Assembly (NCBI GenBank): GCA_028281235.1
Contig: JANQKG010000051.1
Coordinates: 1 to 48,057, forward strand
Length of the DNA: 48,057 nucleotides
From: Afifellaceae bacterium
GTDB taxonomy: Bacteria > Pseudomonadota > Alphaproteobacteria > Rhizobiales > Afifellaceae
Direction of reading: 5' to 3'
The notes beneath the pieces are model-generated. The model was not told the DNA's origin. It saw nothing but the letters and a program-made list of their open reading frames with translations, and ran no database searches. Below, piece by piece: positions 32,837-41,438 of the stretch. The position numbers and the translations under genes are program-made. Each line of letters opens with the position of its first letter. The first letter of the stretch is position 1.

Positions 32837-34036
32837 ATGCTACGGACCGCGCTTCTCTGTTGGGAGGCGGGCCATGGTCGTGGCCATGCGCTGTCGCTGC
32901 TCCAAATCGCCGGAAAGCTAGACACCCGCGGCTGGCGTTCGGTCCTGGCGCTGCCTGAAGACCGCAATCCGGGAGACATCGCGACGGGACGCGTGCCCGT
33001 ATGTTTCGCTCCGCGATGGGGCGAGGGGCGCCCTGCACTCGGCGCGGTGACTAAGTCCTCTGCCTCCATGGCTGACATGCTTGCGCAGATCGGCCTTCAA
33101 TCCGCCGACTGGACCCGTCATCAGATTGAGCGCTGGCGGCGTCTCTTCGACGAGCACCAGCCGGACGTCATCGTCGCGGACTATGCGCCGGGGGCGGTAC
33201 TGGCCGCGCGTGGCCGGGTTCAATGCGTGGCGACCGGCGTCGGGTTCACCGTGCCGCCGGCGGCAATGCGCCGCTTTCCCCTGCTGGGCGATTCCGCGCC
33301 GGCCGTTTATGACGAGGCCACGATCTTGGAGACGGTGAATGACGTCCTGGTCGAGCGCGGAGGGCGGCCGCTGACGGCACTGCCACAGGCACTGATCGGC
33401 GACCTGCAATGCGTATGCTCGCTGCCGCTGCTTGATCCGTATCGGGCGTATCGTGCCGACCCGCCTCTTGGTCCGCAGTTCAACACACCCATACTGCGCC
33501 GGTCACGTCACGCTGCGGAGGTCTTCTGCTATCTCCGAGAGCCAGCCGGCGTGGAGCGTCTGGCGGAGATCGTCGTCGGCCTTCAGGGCCTGGGCGTTCG
33601 GGTCATAGTGTATCTGCCGGGTCTCGATCCGCAGGTTGCAGCCGGTCTTCGCGATAACGGCGTGGAGGTTCGCCAAGCGCCTGTGCCGATCGCAGAGCAA
33701 CTCGCACGCAGCCGGCTGATCGTTCATTACGGCGGACACGGCACGGCGGCGGCGGCACTGCTTGCCGGCGTGCCGCAGATCATCCTGCCATTCGACATCG
33801 AAAAGGTGTTGATCGCCGAGGCGCTGGCGGGGCGTGGCGTGGCGCGGACGTTGCCCTATCTCACTGTCGAGGCCGACGAGCTGCGTGATGCGATCTTGTC
33901 GGCGCTCCAGGACGAGGAGATGGGGCGCCATGCCGATGCTGCGGCGGAAGAGCATAGCGGATACGACCGGCGCGATGTTGCAGGCGACGTCGCTGAAGCC
34001 GTGGAGCGCCTTACCGGTTCGGCGCGTCCGTATTGA
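32837..34036 (+). CDS. GT-B glycosyltransferase (GT1/GT28, UGT-like)
   Basis: This 399-residue protein opens with LLCWEAGHGRGHALSLLQIA, the glycine-rich acceptor-side loop of MurG/UGT-type enzymes. It carries the C-terminal donor block PIAEQLARSRLIVHYGGHGT (about residues 283-302), then AALLAGVPQIILPF. H-x-G-x-x-T near residue 300 is the diphosphate-binding signature. No membrane helix is present, so it acts in the cytoplasm or on the inner leaflet. It follows the FecR gene closely and ends 20 bases from the convergent kpsT stop. Sugar and acceptor are unknown. Confidence 0.85.
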   Translation: MLRTALLCWEAGHGRGHALSLLQIAGKLDTRGWRSVLALPEDRNPGDIATGRVPVCFAPRWGEGRPALGAVTKSSASMADMLAQIGLQSADWTRHQIERWRRLFDEHQPDVIVADYAPGAVLAARGRVQCVATGVGFTVPPAAMRRFPLLGDSAPAVYDEATILETVNDVLVERGGRPLTALPQALIGDLQCVCSLPLLDPYRAYRADPPLGPQFNTPILRRSRHAAEVFCYLREPAGVERLAEIVVGLQGLGVRVIVYLPGLDPQVAAGLRDNGVEVRQAPVPIAEQLARSRLIVHYGGHGTAAAALLAGVPQIILPFDIEKVLIAEALAGRGVARTLPYLTVEADELRDAILSALQDEEMGRHADAAAEEHSGYDRRDVAGDVAEAVERLTGSARPY

Positions 34037-34056
34037 CCAAGCCGGCGCTGCCGGAC

Positions 34057-34725
34057 CTACTCGAAGTTTCCGAGGTTGTTGGTAATGTTCTGGTAGTGGG
34101 CGATCGCGTCATCCAGCTTGTCGAAGATCGCCAGCTTGCCATCGGAAATCACCGCGCCCATGTCGCAGTACTTTTTCACGGTGGTCGGGTTGTGCGACAC
34201 GATGATCAGGTTGGCGCGCGCGGCTTTGGCTTCAAACAGCGCTTCGGCGCGGGCGCGGAACACACCGTCGCCAACCGCCAGCGCCTCGTCGACGAGATAG
34301 CAGTCGAAGTCGATTGCCATGCTCAGGCCGAACGATATGCGCGAACGCATGCCTGATGAATAGGTGGCGATCGGCATGTCGAAATAGCGGCCGATCTCGG
34401 CAAACTCTTCAACGAACCGCTCAACGCTGCGGATGTCTATGCCGTAGATGCGGGCGACGAATCGGCAATTCTCCCGACCGGAAAGGTTGCCCTTGAAGGC
34501 GGCAAAGTTGACGGGAAACGATATGAAGCCGCGCCGCTTGATGCGTCCGCGATCCGGCTCTTCGGTGCCGGCAATCAACCTCAGAAGCGTCGATTTGCCA
34601 GCCCCGTTCACGCCGAGAAGACCGATATTGCGGCCGGACGGAAGCTCGCCGGTGAAGTCGTCGAGAATGACCTTCTTCGCCTTGGCGGTCCGGTAGATCT
34701 TGGAGACTCCGTGAAATTCAATCAC
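34057..34725 (-). CDS. kpsT: polysaccharide ABC exporter ATPase, KpsT-like
   Basis: The 222-residue length is exactly that of KpsT/BexA-type ATPases. Motifs are Walker A LGVNGAGKSTLLRLIAG, a YSSGMRSRISFGLSMA signature in place of LSGGQ (typical of polysaccharide exporters), Walker B YLVDEALAVGDG and H-loop VSHNPTT. It begins MIEFHGVSKIYRTAKAKKVI, as family members do. No extended C-terminal sugar-binding domain is present, so it belongs to the capsule (KpsMT) class and not to the Wzt O-antigen class. It is downstream of kpsE on the same strand; the permease kpsM is divergent at 36477. Confidence 0.93.
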   Translation of the reverse strand: MIEFHGVSKIYRTAKAKKVILDDFTGELPSGRNIGLLGVNGAGKSTLLRLIAGTEEPDRGRIKRRGFISFPVNFAAFKGNLSGRENCRFVARIYGIDIRSVERFVEEFAEIGRYFDMPIATYSSGMRSRISFGLSMAIDFDCYLVDEALAVGDGVFRARAEALFEAKAARANLIIVSHNPTTVKKYCDMGAVISDGKLAIFDKLDDAIAHYQNITNNLGNFE

Positions 34726-34793
34726 GTCGTATCTCTCTCAATGAACTGGCACGATTTCTATCGGCGAGGGTTCGCGCGCGTCGGGGGCGGCGA

Positions 34794-36260
34794 TCAAGCT
34801 ACATGATCACGGACGGTCATGAAGCCAAGCGCACCGATGGCCCAAAGCACGGATGCGACCACGAGTACGATTAAGACGTTGGTCCAGCGCTGCGGGTAGG
34901 CAAAGTCCTCGGCCACCATCGGATTGGCATAGACCGCAAGGTAGGCCTGGGTGCGGGCTGCTTCGGCCCGTGCGCGGTCAAGCGAGGCAAGCGCAGCCGT
35001 ATAGGCCTTCTCAGCGAATTCCTGCTCCAACAGCAATTCCTGATACTCGCCGATCGCGCTGGCCAGCGGACCCTTGCGTAACCCGTCAGCGCTAGCAGCC
35101 TGTGTCGGTTCCGATACCTGCCGCTTTATGCGGTCAATCTCGCCGTCGAGTGCCGCGATACGTGCCTTGAGCATCTGAACCGATGGCGCCGTATCGGCGA
35201 GATACCCCCTTAGCGAAGCAAGTTGTGAAGCAAGACGCGAACGTTCGCCCTCCAACTCCGTTGTAACGGCCTGGGTGGTCTCGACGGTCAAAGTGGGATC
35301 GAGCTCATTGTTGGCCATGCGGAATCTTAAGATGGCTTCGCGGGCCGCCCTGACGCGAAGCTCCGTGCGTGCCAATTCCTTGCCGGCGAACTGAACGGCG
35401 TCGCGTCGGGCCTTGGCGGAAAGCTCGTTTACGAGGAGGCCGGTTATGTCGACGATCTCTGCGGCAATACGCTGGGCATGCTCCGGTTCGAACGCCTGCA
35501 CCTCGACGGAGATGGTCTGCTTCGTCGGATCGAAATAGACGTCGATGCGGCTTTTCCAGTAGTCGAGGAAATCTTCTTGCGTGACATCGGTACCAAGCCG
35601 CGAGAAAAAGTCGGCGCTCTCGTGGCGGTACATGTCTCTCATCGGGAGGCGCTCCTCCAGCGCGCTCACCATCTCCAAGCTGCCGACATAATCGGCAACG
35701 ATGTAGGAATCGGAGACAACTTGAGAGCTTGGCAGGCCGACCATCGCGCCGAGGGCGTCGGTGGCCTGTGGCTCGCTGTTGCGAACTGCGAACCGGGCCT
35801 CCGATGTGTATCGGTCAGCTGCGATGACGAAATAGTAGAAACCGGCCACCAGCGTCGGGAGTGCGATACACGCCAACACCGAAATCAGGAACCAGGGCTG
35901 CCGCTTCAGATTTGATGTCTGAATAACGTCGTCGCGCAATCGCTCGACGATATGGACAACCTTGTTCTTCTCTTTGGTGACGGTGGGAGAAGCGGCCTCT
36001 GCCGGCTCCACCTGCGCGGAGGCAGACGCTGGCACCGTCACAAGCGTCGGCTTCGACGGCGCAACAGCAGGTGTACCTGGCTCATTCGGCTTCTGTGTCG
36101 CGTCCACGGCCATGCTACCCGGCAATCCACGGGCCCTCGTGGATCGGTCCTGTTCCTTTTGCCCTAATTCTAAGTGAAGAAAAGAGCCTGATTGTCGCTC
36201 TCGCACGCGGATTACACTGGTTTCAGGCGATTGCGTGCCGTTGCCCTGAGAGTTCGTCAC
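34794..36260 (-). CDS. kpsE: capsule export inner membrane protein, KpsE/Wzz-like
   Basis: This 488-residue protein has a helix at about 123-148 (FLISVLACIALPTLVAGFYY), a periplasmic coiled-coil-rich region and a C-terminal helix near 460-480 (VLIVLVVASVLWAIGALGF), the polysaccharide co-polymerase topology. AFEPEHAQRIAAEIVDITG is typical of KpsE/BexC/WcbD. The GTG start gives an unusual 120-residue, Pro/Ala/Ser-rich cytoplasmic tail before the first helix. An internal ATG at 36113 (MAVDATQ) would shorten it to about 70; neither has a strong ribosome site. It bridges the KpsMT pump to the outer membrane exporter, which is not in this window. Confidence 0.88.
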   Translation of the reverse strand: MTNSQGNGTQSPETSVIRVRERQSGSFLHLELGQKEQDRSTRARGLPGSMAVDATQKPNEPGTPAVAPSKPTLVTVPASASAQVEPAEAASPTVTKEKNKVVHIVERLRDDVIQTSNLKRQPWFLISVLACIALPTLVAGFYYFVIAADRYTSEARFAVRNSEPQATDALGAMVGLPSSQVVSDSYIVADYVGSLEMVSALEERLPMRDMYRHESADFFSRLGTDVTQEDFLDYWKSRIDVYFDPTKQTISVEVQAFEPEHAQRIAAEIVDITGLLVNELSAKARRDAVQFAGKELARTELRVRAAREAILRFRMANNELDPTLTVETTQAVTTELEGERSRLASQLASLRGYLADTAPSVQMLKARIAALDGEIDRIKRQVSEPTQAASADGLRKGPLASAIGEYQELLLEQEFAEKAYTAALASLDRARAEAARTQAYLAVYANPMVAEDFAYPQRWTNVLIVLVVASVLWAIGALGFMTVRDHVA

Positions 36261-36390
36261 GAGTGTTGCCGGGAAGGCACAGTCGAATGTCCTAGGGCGC
36301 GTTGCGCTTCAGGTGCAACTGCTACGAGTTGCCGATGAGCGCGATTTGACCAGCCGGCGAAATGCTAGGTCGCCTGTGTTTTTGGGGGTT

Positions 36391-36440
36391 CGGGCTTGTT
36401 CCTGTGCCGGATCGCTATACAAGCCCGTTGCAGCGGGCTT
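36391..36440 (+). promoter_or_regulatory. alternative hairpins in the kpsM leader
   Basis: CGGGCTTGT (36391-36399) can pair with ACAAGCCCG (36419-36427). The AAGCCCG part (36421-36427) can pair equally with CGGGCTT (36434-36440) through a six-base loop. The two foldings exclude each other. The region lies 36-86 bases before the kpsM ATG in the kpsE-kpsM divergent spacer. Confidence 0.4.
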
Positions 36441-36476
36441 CAACGGGCGCCGTATCGTAGCGGCGTGATCTGAGAG

Positions 36477-37265
36477 ATGGCGAGCGAGCTCCGACAGGCC
36501 TTCGTATCTCAGGGGCGGGTGCTTCTTGCGCTTATCCTGCGCGAAGCACGCACGCGTTATGGTCGGCAACGCGCCGGTTATACGTGGGCGCTGGTCGAGC
36601 CGATCCTTCACATTTCAATCTTTTACGCGGCGTTCTCGTATCGCCTCACTATCGTCCCGATTGGGGACAGCTTGTTCATGTTTCTGGCGACCGGGTTCGC
36701 GGTGTTCTTGGGTTTTCGGAATGTGATGACTCGGACGCAGGGTGGATATGCCTCCAACGAGTCGTTACTGGCCTATCCGGTCGTCAGGTTGTTTGACGTT
36801 TTTCTTGGCCGGGCTCTGCTGGAGCTTGCGACCTGGATATCGGTGCTTCTGATCATATTTGTGAGCGCGTACATTCTCGGCACCGCCGATGCTCCTGTAA
36901 GCGTAATGAAGATGTTCGCATCGATTGTGCTTCTATTCGCGATCGGCTTTGGCCTTGGCTTAACGTTGGGCATTATCTCCGAGTTCATGCCGTCGGTCGG
37001 CAGCATCATGAGAGCACCCATGCTGCTGCTTTACTTCTGCTCCGGCCTTTTCTACCTGCCGGACGCGCTTCCTCCAGCCTTCAGGGACATCCTCTATTGG
37101 AACCCAATCCTGCATGCGATCATTCTGTTCCGCGAGGGCTACTACCACGGCTACGAAAGCCATATGTTTGACCTGAGCTACCTTGTCGGCTGGGCCCTCG
37201 GCGCTGTTTTGCTGGCTCTGGTCTTGGAGAAGATTGCACGAAAGCCGATCCGAAACCTGGCATGA
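36477..37265 (+). CDS. kpsM: polysaccharide ABC exporter permease, KpsM-like (ABC-2)
   Basis: The 262-residue length is that of KpsM/BexB. The amphipathic start LLALILREARTRYGRQRAGY, then WALVEPILHISIFYAAFSY, is a signature of capsule ABC-2 permeases. Six helices follow, and the C-terminus holds LYFCSGLFYLPDALP and ILYWNPILHAIILFREGYYH, also family-typical. It transports lipid-linked polysaccharide across the inner membrane with KpsT. It is transcribed away from kpsE and kpsT through a 216-base spacer, which is uncommon because the two subunits are usually adjacent and co-directional. Confidence 0.93.
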   Translation: MASELRQAFVSQGRVLLALILREARTRYGRQRAGYTWALVEPILHISIFYAAFSYRLTIVPIGDSLFMFLATGFAVFLGFRNVMTRTQGGYASNESLLAYPVVRLFDVFLGRALLELATWISVLLIIFVSAYILGTADAPVSVMKMFASIVLLFAIGFGLGLTLGIISEFMPSVGSIMRAPMLLLYFCSGLFYLPDALPPAFRDILYWNPILHAIILFREGYYHGYESHMFDLSYLVGWALGAVLLALVLEKIARKPIRNLA

Positions 37266-37311
37266 CCGGCTGGAGTCGCCGCCCGGTGCCGAAGACCATC
37301 GGCGAAGCGGC

Positions 37312-38172
37312 TTAGTCTCGCCCGATCTCGTCGCGTAGCTTCAGAACCTTTTCGCGGATAGGCTCGACAATTTCTGCGGCGCGGTCATCCTCGACCTCGT
37401 TTCGGTCGTACATCTCACAATAGGTCGGTGGGCGGTATTTCTGTTTCGACCATGAGGGCTTGGGGCGACCGCGAGCGATTTTCGCCATGCATTGCGCGCG
37501 CGACTTGGTGATGTAGTGGTGGATCGCAAAGCCCTGCGTGAACGTTGCCAAAGGGGTGAGACCGTCAAATTCCGGCTCTGGCTCCGTTCCGTTGTCCAGC
37601 AAATACGGGCCCGATGTTTTGAAGTAATGCTGCGTGACCATCGATTTGACCCGCGATATGCGGACGATCGATTTCACATGTGCGTTGGGGTGGAAATCAT
37701 CTAAGGCGCGTCGGGTGAAGCACTCTGTGACCAACCCCGTCGGCCGGGTTTCGTGGCCTCCGGAACCGAACACCCGCCAATGGATGCCAAGCCCCTCGAC
37801 GCCGTCGGCGTTCAGCTCGGTCAGTTTCTGCAATAGCGGCGCATCGCCAAGCGGCACGATAAACTCGTCGCCGTCGATAAACGCGACCCAATCAAGCTTG
37901 TTACGATATCGCTTCAGCGCATCGGCAAAAGCCGCTTTTTGCGGCGATTCCTTGGCCATCCGGCGCACAGTGATTTCGTCGCGGAACGGAACGGAGGACA
38001 AGATCCGCTGCGTCGCGTCAGTGGAGAGATTGTCGTAGATCACGAAACGCGAGACACCGACATGCCTGTGGAAGCACAGCCATTCGACCAGGTCTTCGCC
38101 TTCGTTCTTGATACAGGTGACAATGGCCAGGTTGGGTCGTTGATCGGTGTTTCGTTGGGACATCGACGACAT
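37312..38172 (-). CDS. GT92/GT2_4-like glycosyltransferase
   Basis: I start at ATG 38172 (MSSMSQRN), giving 286 residues; a TTG six codons upstream and an ATG three codons downstream are also possible. The protein has LAIVTCIKNEGEDLVEWLCF, then FVIYDNLSTDAT and WVAFIDGDEFIVP (DGDEF at about 100-104), which is the pattern of the glycosyltransferase family 92 / Glyco_tranf_2_4 group. The C-terminal AIHHYITKSRAQCMAKIARG is also family-like. It is soluble. The N-domain of the large protein at 23048 is of the same broad kind. It is convergent with kpsM (46 bases apart) and divergent from the sulfotransferase-GT2 fusion. Confidence 0.88.
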   Translation of the reverse strand: MSSMSQRNTDQRPNLAIVTCIKNEGEDLVEWLCFHRHVGVSRFVIYDNLSTDATQRILSSVPFRDEITVRRMAKESPQKAAFADALKRYRNKLDWVAFIDGDEFIVPLGDAPLLQKLTELNADGVEGLGIHWRVFGSGGHETRPTGLVTECFTRRALDDFHPNAHVKSIVRISRVKSMVTQHYFKTSGPYLLDNGTEPEPEFDGLTPLATFTQGFAIHHYITKSRAQCMAKIARGRPKPSWSKQKYRPPTYCEMYDRNEVEDDRAAEIVEPIREKVLKLRDEIGRD

Positions 38173-38377
38173 CTCGTAGCGATCGGCCAATCACGCGAGT
38201 TAGCGGCTTGCGGTTTGATGACCCGCTCTGCCGCAATGACGAGCTGATATTCTGACTTCTCCAAAAACGCGAGTGGAAATCCTTTGAGTGTGCGCGCTGC
38301 CGTTGCGGACTCCGCCATTGTTGGGCGGTAGGGAAAGCGGATAAGAGAAAAAGAAGAACACGCGCGAGGAGTCGATC

Positions 38378-41326
38378 TTGGTAGAGGTTCACCACGATCG
38401 CACTGATGTGGTCTCTGCGGCTAGGTGCTGCGTTGTGGTGCTCGGGATGCACAGGTCCGGTACCAGCGCCTTTGCGCGGCTGCTTGGCTTTCTGGGCTGC
38501 GATCTCCCAAAGACGCTGCTTAAAGCCAGCAAGACGAATCCGACCGGGTACTGGGAATCTGAACCGATCAATAGACTCAACGATCGGATTCTGGATTCGG
38601 CCGGGTCGAGCTGGCACGATTGTCTTGAGTTCAATCCAGCGTGGCTCGACACTTTGAAGGCCGAGCAGTTTCGGAAGGAGGCCATTGCGACCATAGAGGC
38701 AGAGTACGGGGAATCTTGTCTATTTGTTTTAAAGGACCCACGCATCTGCCGGATAACGCCATTCTGGCTTAACGTACTGAATGACGCCGGGATCGGCGTC
38801 AAAGTCATTTTGCCTATTCGCAACCCGCTCGACGTGGCGGCTTCTTTGGAAAGACGGGACGGCAACACCCATCCTGGGGCTAGCCTCTTGCTTTGGCTTC
38901 GCAATGTGCTTGAGGCGGAGCATGGTTCACGAGACGTAGCTCGGGTTTTTGCCAGCTACGACGAGCTGATTGACCAATGGGCCGCTGTCGTCGAGCATAT
39001 GCAGTCGGCTCTGGGGGTCACCTGGCCTCAGGATTCGTTGCATGGAAGAGGTGCCATCTCGGCCTTCTTGTCAAAGGGGCACCGCCATCATCACAAGGCT
39101 CCTGAGGCAGTTATCGAAAACCCGTCGATAGCTAGCTGGATTCGCGATGCTTACCTAATACTGAATCGCTGGGCAACAGACGGCGAGATAAGAGACGAAC
39201 GTCGTGCACTAGACAGAATCAGGCAGGAGTTCAACTTGGCTGCGCCCGCCTTTGCGGGAATTGTGGAGGCTGGCCGGGTGGCGCGGGCAACAGTTCTCCG
39301 ACAGCAGGGCGAACTCGCCGCAACAGAAAAAGCCTTGGCCGCCGAGCGTCAGAAGATACGAGACATTGAGCGGCAGCGCCGCGCGGCAGTTGATGAGGTC
39401 GAGCGTGCCGTCAGGACGCTGACTGGCGAGGGGCGCCGATCGTTTCTCCCGAGACGCTTAAGGTTGGCCAGTCGGATTGCTCGTCTGAAGCGGTCCAACC
39501 TGTTCGATGCTAAGTGGTATCTGCAACAATATCCGGACGTGGCCCAAGCGCGCACAAACCCATTTCGACATTTCATTCGTTATGGCCTGAGTGAAGGCCG
39601 CTCTGCAAATCCAGCCCAGGCGTTAGCAAAAGGCGATGCGGTCGTCGGTCATTATAAGCGATGGATAGAATATCACGATACGCTTACGCAAAGCGATGTA
39701 GAGGAGATGCGCCAGCGACTGGCCGAATGTGCCCAATTGCCGCTGATCTCCGTCGTCATGCCTGTCTACAACACACCTGAGACGTTCCTTCGCGAGGCAA
39801 TCGAAAGCGTGCGTCGCCAAATATACGAACACTGGGAATTGTGCGTCGCCGACGACTGCTCAACGAAGCAGTATGTGCACAAGATTCTGCACGAATATGC
39901 AGCGCTTGATCAGCGCGTCAGGATCGTGAGCCGCTCCGTAAATGGCCACATAGCCGCGTGCTCAAATTCCGCGGCTGAGGTCGCCTCAGGTGAGTGGATT
40001 GTGCTGCTTGATCACGATGACCTCCTGTCCCCGCGCGCATTGGCAGAGGTTGCGCTTGCGTCAATAGCCCATCCGGACGCTCAGATGATTTATTCGGATG
40101 AAGACAAACTGGATCAAAATGGGCAACGCAAAGAGCCATACTTCAAACCGGACTGGAACTACTTTCTTTTCCTGTCACAAAATATGCTCTCTCACTTGGG
40201 CGCCTATCGAACGTCTCTACTTCGCGAAGCGGGCGGATTTCGGACCGGGTTTGAAGGCTCTCAGGACTACGATCTTGCGCTAAGGTGCTTAGAGAAGACG
40301 GACCCGTCGCAGATCATTCACATTCCTAAAGTGCTTTATCACTGGCGTCAGCTTCCAGGCAGTACATCTGTGAGCGCCGACCAAAAACCATATGCAATGC
40401 TTGCAGGCGAGCGGGCCCTCAACGAGCATTTCGAGCGGACAGGGAAAAGCGCCCGATCAGAGCTTATAGGCCATGGTTACAGGACACATTGGCAATTGCC
40501 TGATCCAAGTCCAAGCGTCACGATAATAATCCCAAACAAGGATAACGTAGGTCTTTTGCGAACCTGTATTGATAGCATATTGTCGAAATCGTCTTATAAG
40601 AAATACTCTATAATTATCGTGGATAATGCCTCTAAGCCCACCGAGACAAAGAAATACTATGATTCAATTCGTCACAAAGGCGTCGACATTGTTAGCTACG
40701 CTGAGCGCTTCAACCTCTCGGCTATGTGCAACATGGGTGTGGCGAACGCGACGTCAGACTACGTGGTCCTGCTACACAATGACACCGAGGTGATATCCGC
40801 CGGGTGGATTGAGGAAATGCTTGGAATCGCGATTCAGGAGCGTGTGGGCGCTGTCGGTGCCAGGCTCTGGTATGCTGACGACACGCTCCAGCACGCTGGC
40901 CTGGTGTTGTCGCCGGCGCATATTGCGATGAACGCGCATGAGTTCCTCCCAAAGGGGCGCAAGGGTTATTTTGGGCGAGCGGCTTTGACCCACGAGTGCT
41001 CTGCCGTCACTGCGGCGTGCCTGATGATCTCGAAGAAAAGATACGAACAGGTTGGCGGCATGAACGAGGCGGATCTCCCTGTCGCGTATAACGACGTCGA
41101 TCTCTGCCTTAGATTAAAGGGAATTGGCTATAAGAATGTTTGCGCGGCATTTGCTGAACTTTATCATAAAGAATCAGGGACTAGGCGGATCGGGGATGTG
41201 CATAGCGAGCAGAATATTAAAGAGCGCAGCTATATGTTGAAGACTTGGCATTCCGAACTACAGAATGATGAGATGTTCAACAAAAACCTAGCGAATGACA
41301 GAGATGATTTTGCGATCGCCATTTGA
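38378..41326 (+). CDS. sulfotransferase / twin GT2 fusion protein
   Basis: This 982-residue protein starts at TTG, with GAGGA (38366-38370) seven bases ahead. The next ATG (residue 24) would cut the first strand of the sulfotransferase, so TTG is the sensible start. Order: sulfotransferase domain 16-260 (VVVLGMHRSGTSAF for 5'-phosphosulfate; VILPIRNPLDVAASLERR for the 3'-phosphate), coiled coil about 300-350, FDAKWYLQQYPDVA module (377-411), GT2 domain 1 456-690 (LLDHDDLLSPRA), and GT2 domain 2 713-930 (VVLLHNDTEVISAGW). The twin GT2 half resembles rhamnan or O-antigen polymerising transferases, which fits the rhamnose operon next door. Base composition falls sharply within domain 2, around 40500-40700. 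Confidence 0.9.
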   Translation: MVEVHHDRTDVVSAARCCVVVLGMHRSGTSAFARLLGFLGCDLPKTLLKASKTNPTGYWESEPINRLNDRILDSAGSSWHDCLEFNPAWLDTLKAEQFRKEAIATIEAEYGESCLFVLKDPRICRITPFWLNVLNDAGIGVKVILPIRNPLDVAASLERRDGNTHPGASLLLWLRNVLEAEHGSRDVARVFASYDELIDQWAAVVEHMQSALGVTWPQDSLHGRGAISAFLSKGHRHHHKAPEAVIENPSIASWIRDAYLILNRWATDGEIRDERRALDRIRQEFNLAAPAFAGIVEAGRVARATVLRQQGELAATEKALAAERQKIRDIERQRRAAVDEVERAVRTLTGEGRRSFLPRRLRLASRIARLKRSNLFDAKWYLQQYPDVAQARTNPFRHFIRYGLSEGRSANPAQALAKGDAVVGHYKRWIEYHDTLTQSDVEEMRQRLAECAQLPLISVVMPVYNTPETFLREAIESVRRQIYEHWELCVADDCSTKQYVHKILHEYAALDQRVRIVSRSVNGHIAACSNSAAEVASGEWIVLLDHDDLLSPRALAEVALASIAHPDAQMIYSDEDKLDQNGQRKEPYFKPDWNYFLFLSQNMLSHLGAYRTSLLREAGGFRTGFEGSQDYDLALRCLEKTDPSQIIHIPKVLYHWRQLPGSTSVSADQKPYAMLAGERALNEHFERTGKSARSELIGHGYRTHWQLPDPSPSVTIIIPNKDNVGLLRTCIDSILSKSSYKKYSIIIVDNASKPTETKKYYDSIRHKGVDIVSYAERFNLSAMCNMGVANATSDYVVLLHNDTEVISAGWIEEMLGIAIQERVGAVGARLWYADDTLQHAGLVLSPAHIAMNAHEFLPKGRKGYFGRAALTHECSAVTAACLMISKKRYEQVGGMNEADLPVAYNDVDLCLRLKGIGYKNVCAAFAELYHKESGTRRIGDVHSEQNIKERSYMLKTWHSELQNDEMFNKNLANDRDDFAIAI

Positions 41327-41438
41327 AGTCAGGACGTATTGGTAATCGGCGGTTCAAAACAGGCGCTTGAGACACCGTCGGAAGCTTCGGCCGCGCGCCG
41401 CGTGTCGGCCAATCGGTTCCCGATCATGCGGCCCGCCA

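Noticed and set aside
36393-36421. GGCTTG-N17-TATACA as the kpsM promoter
   Set aside because: The -35 match is poor and the boxes coincide with the inverted repeat, so I cannot separate promoter from hairpin by eye.
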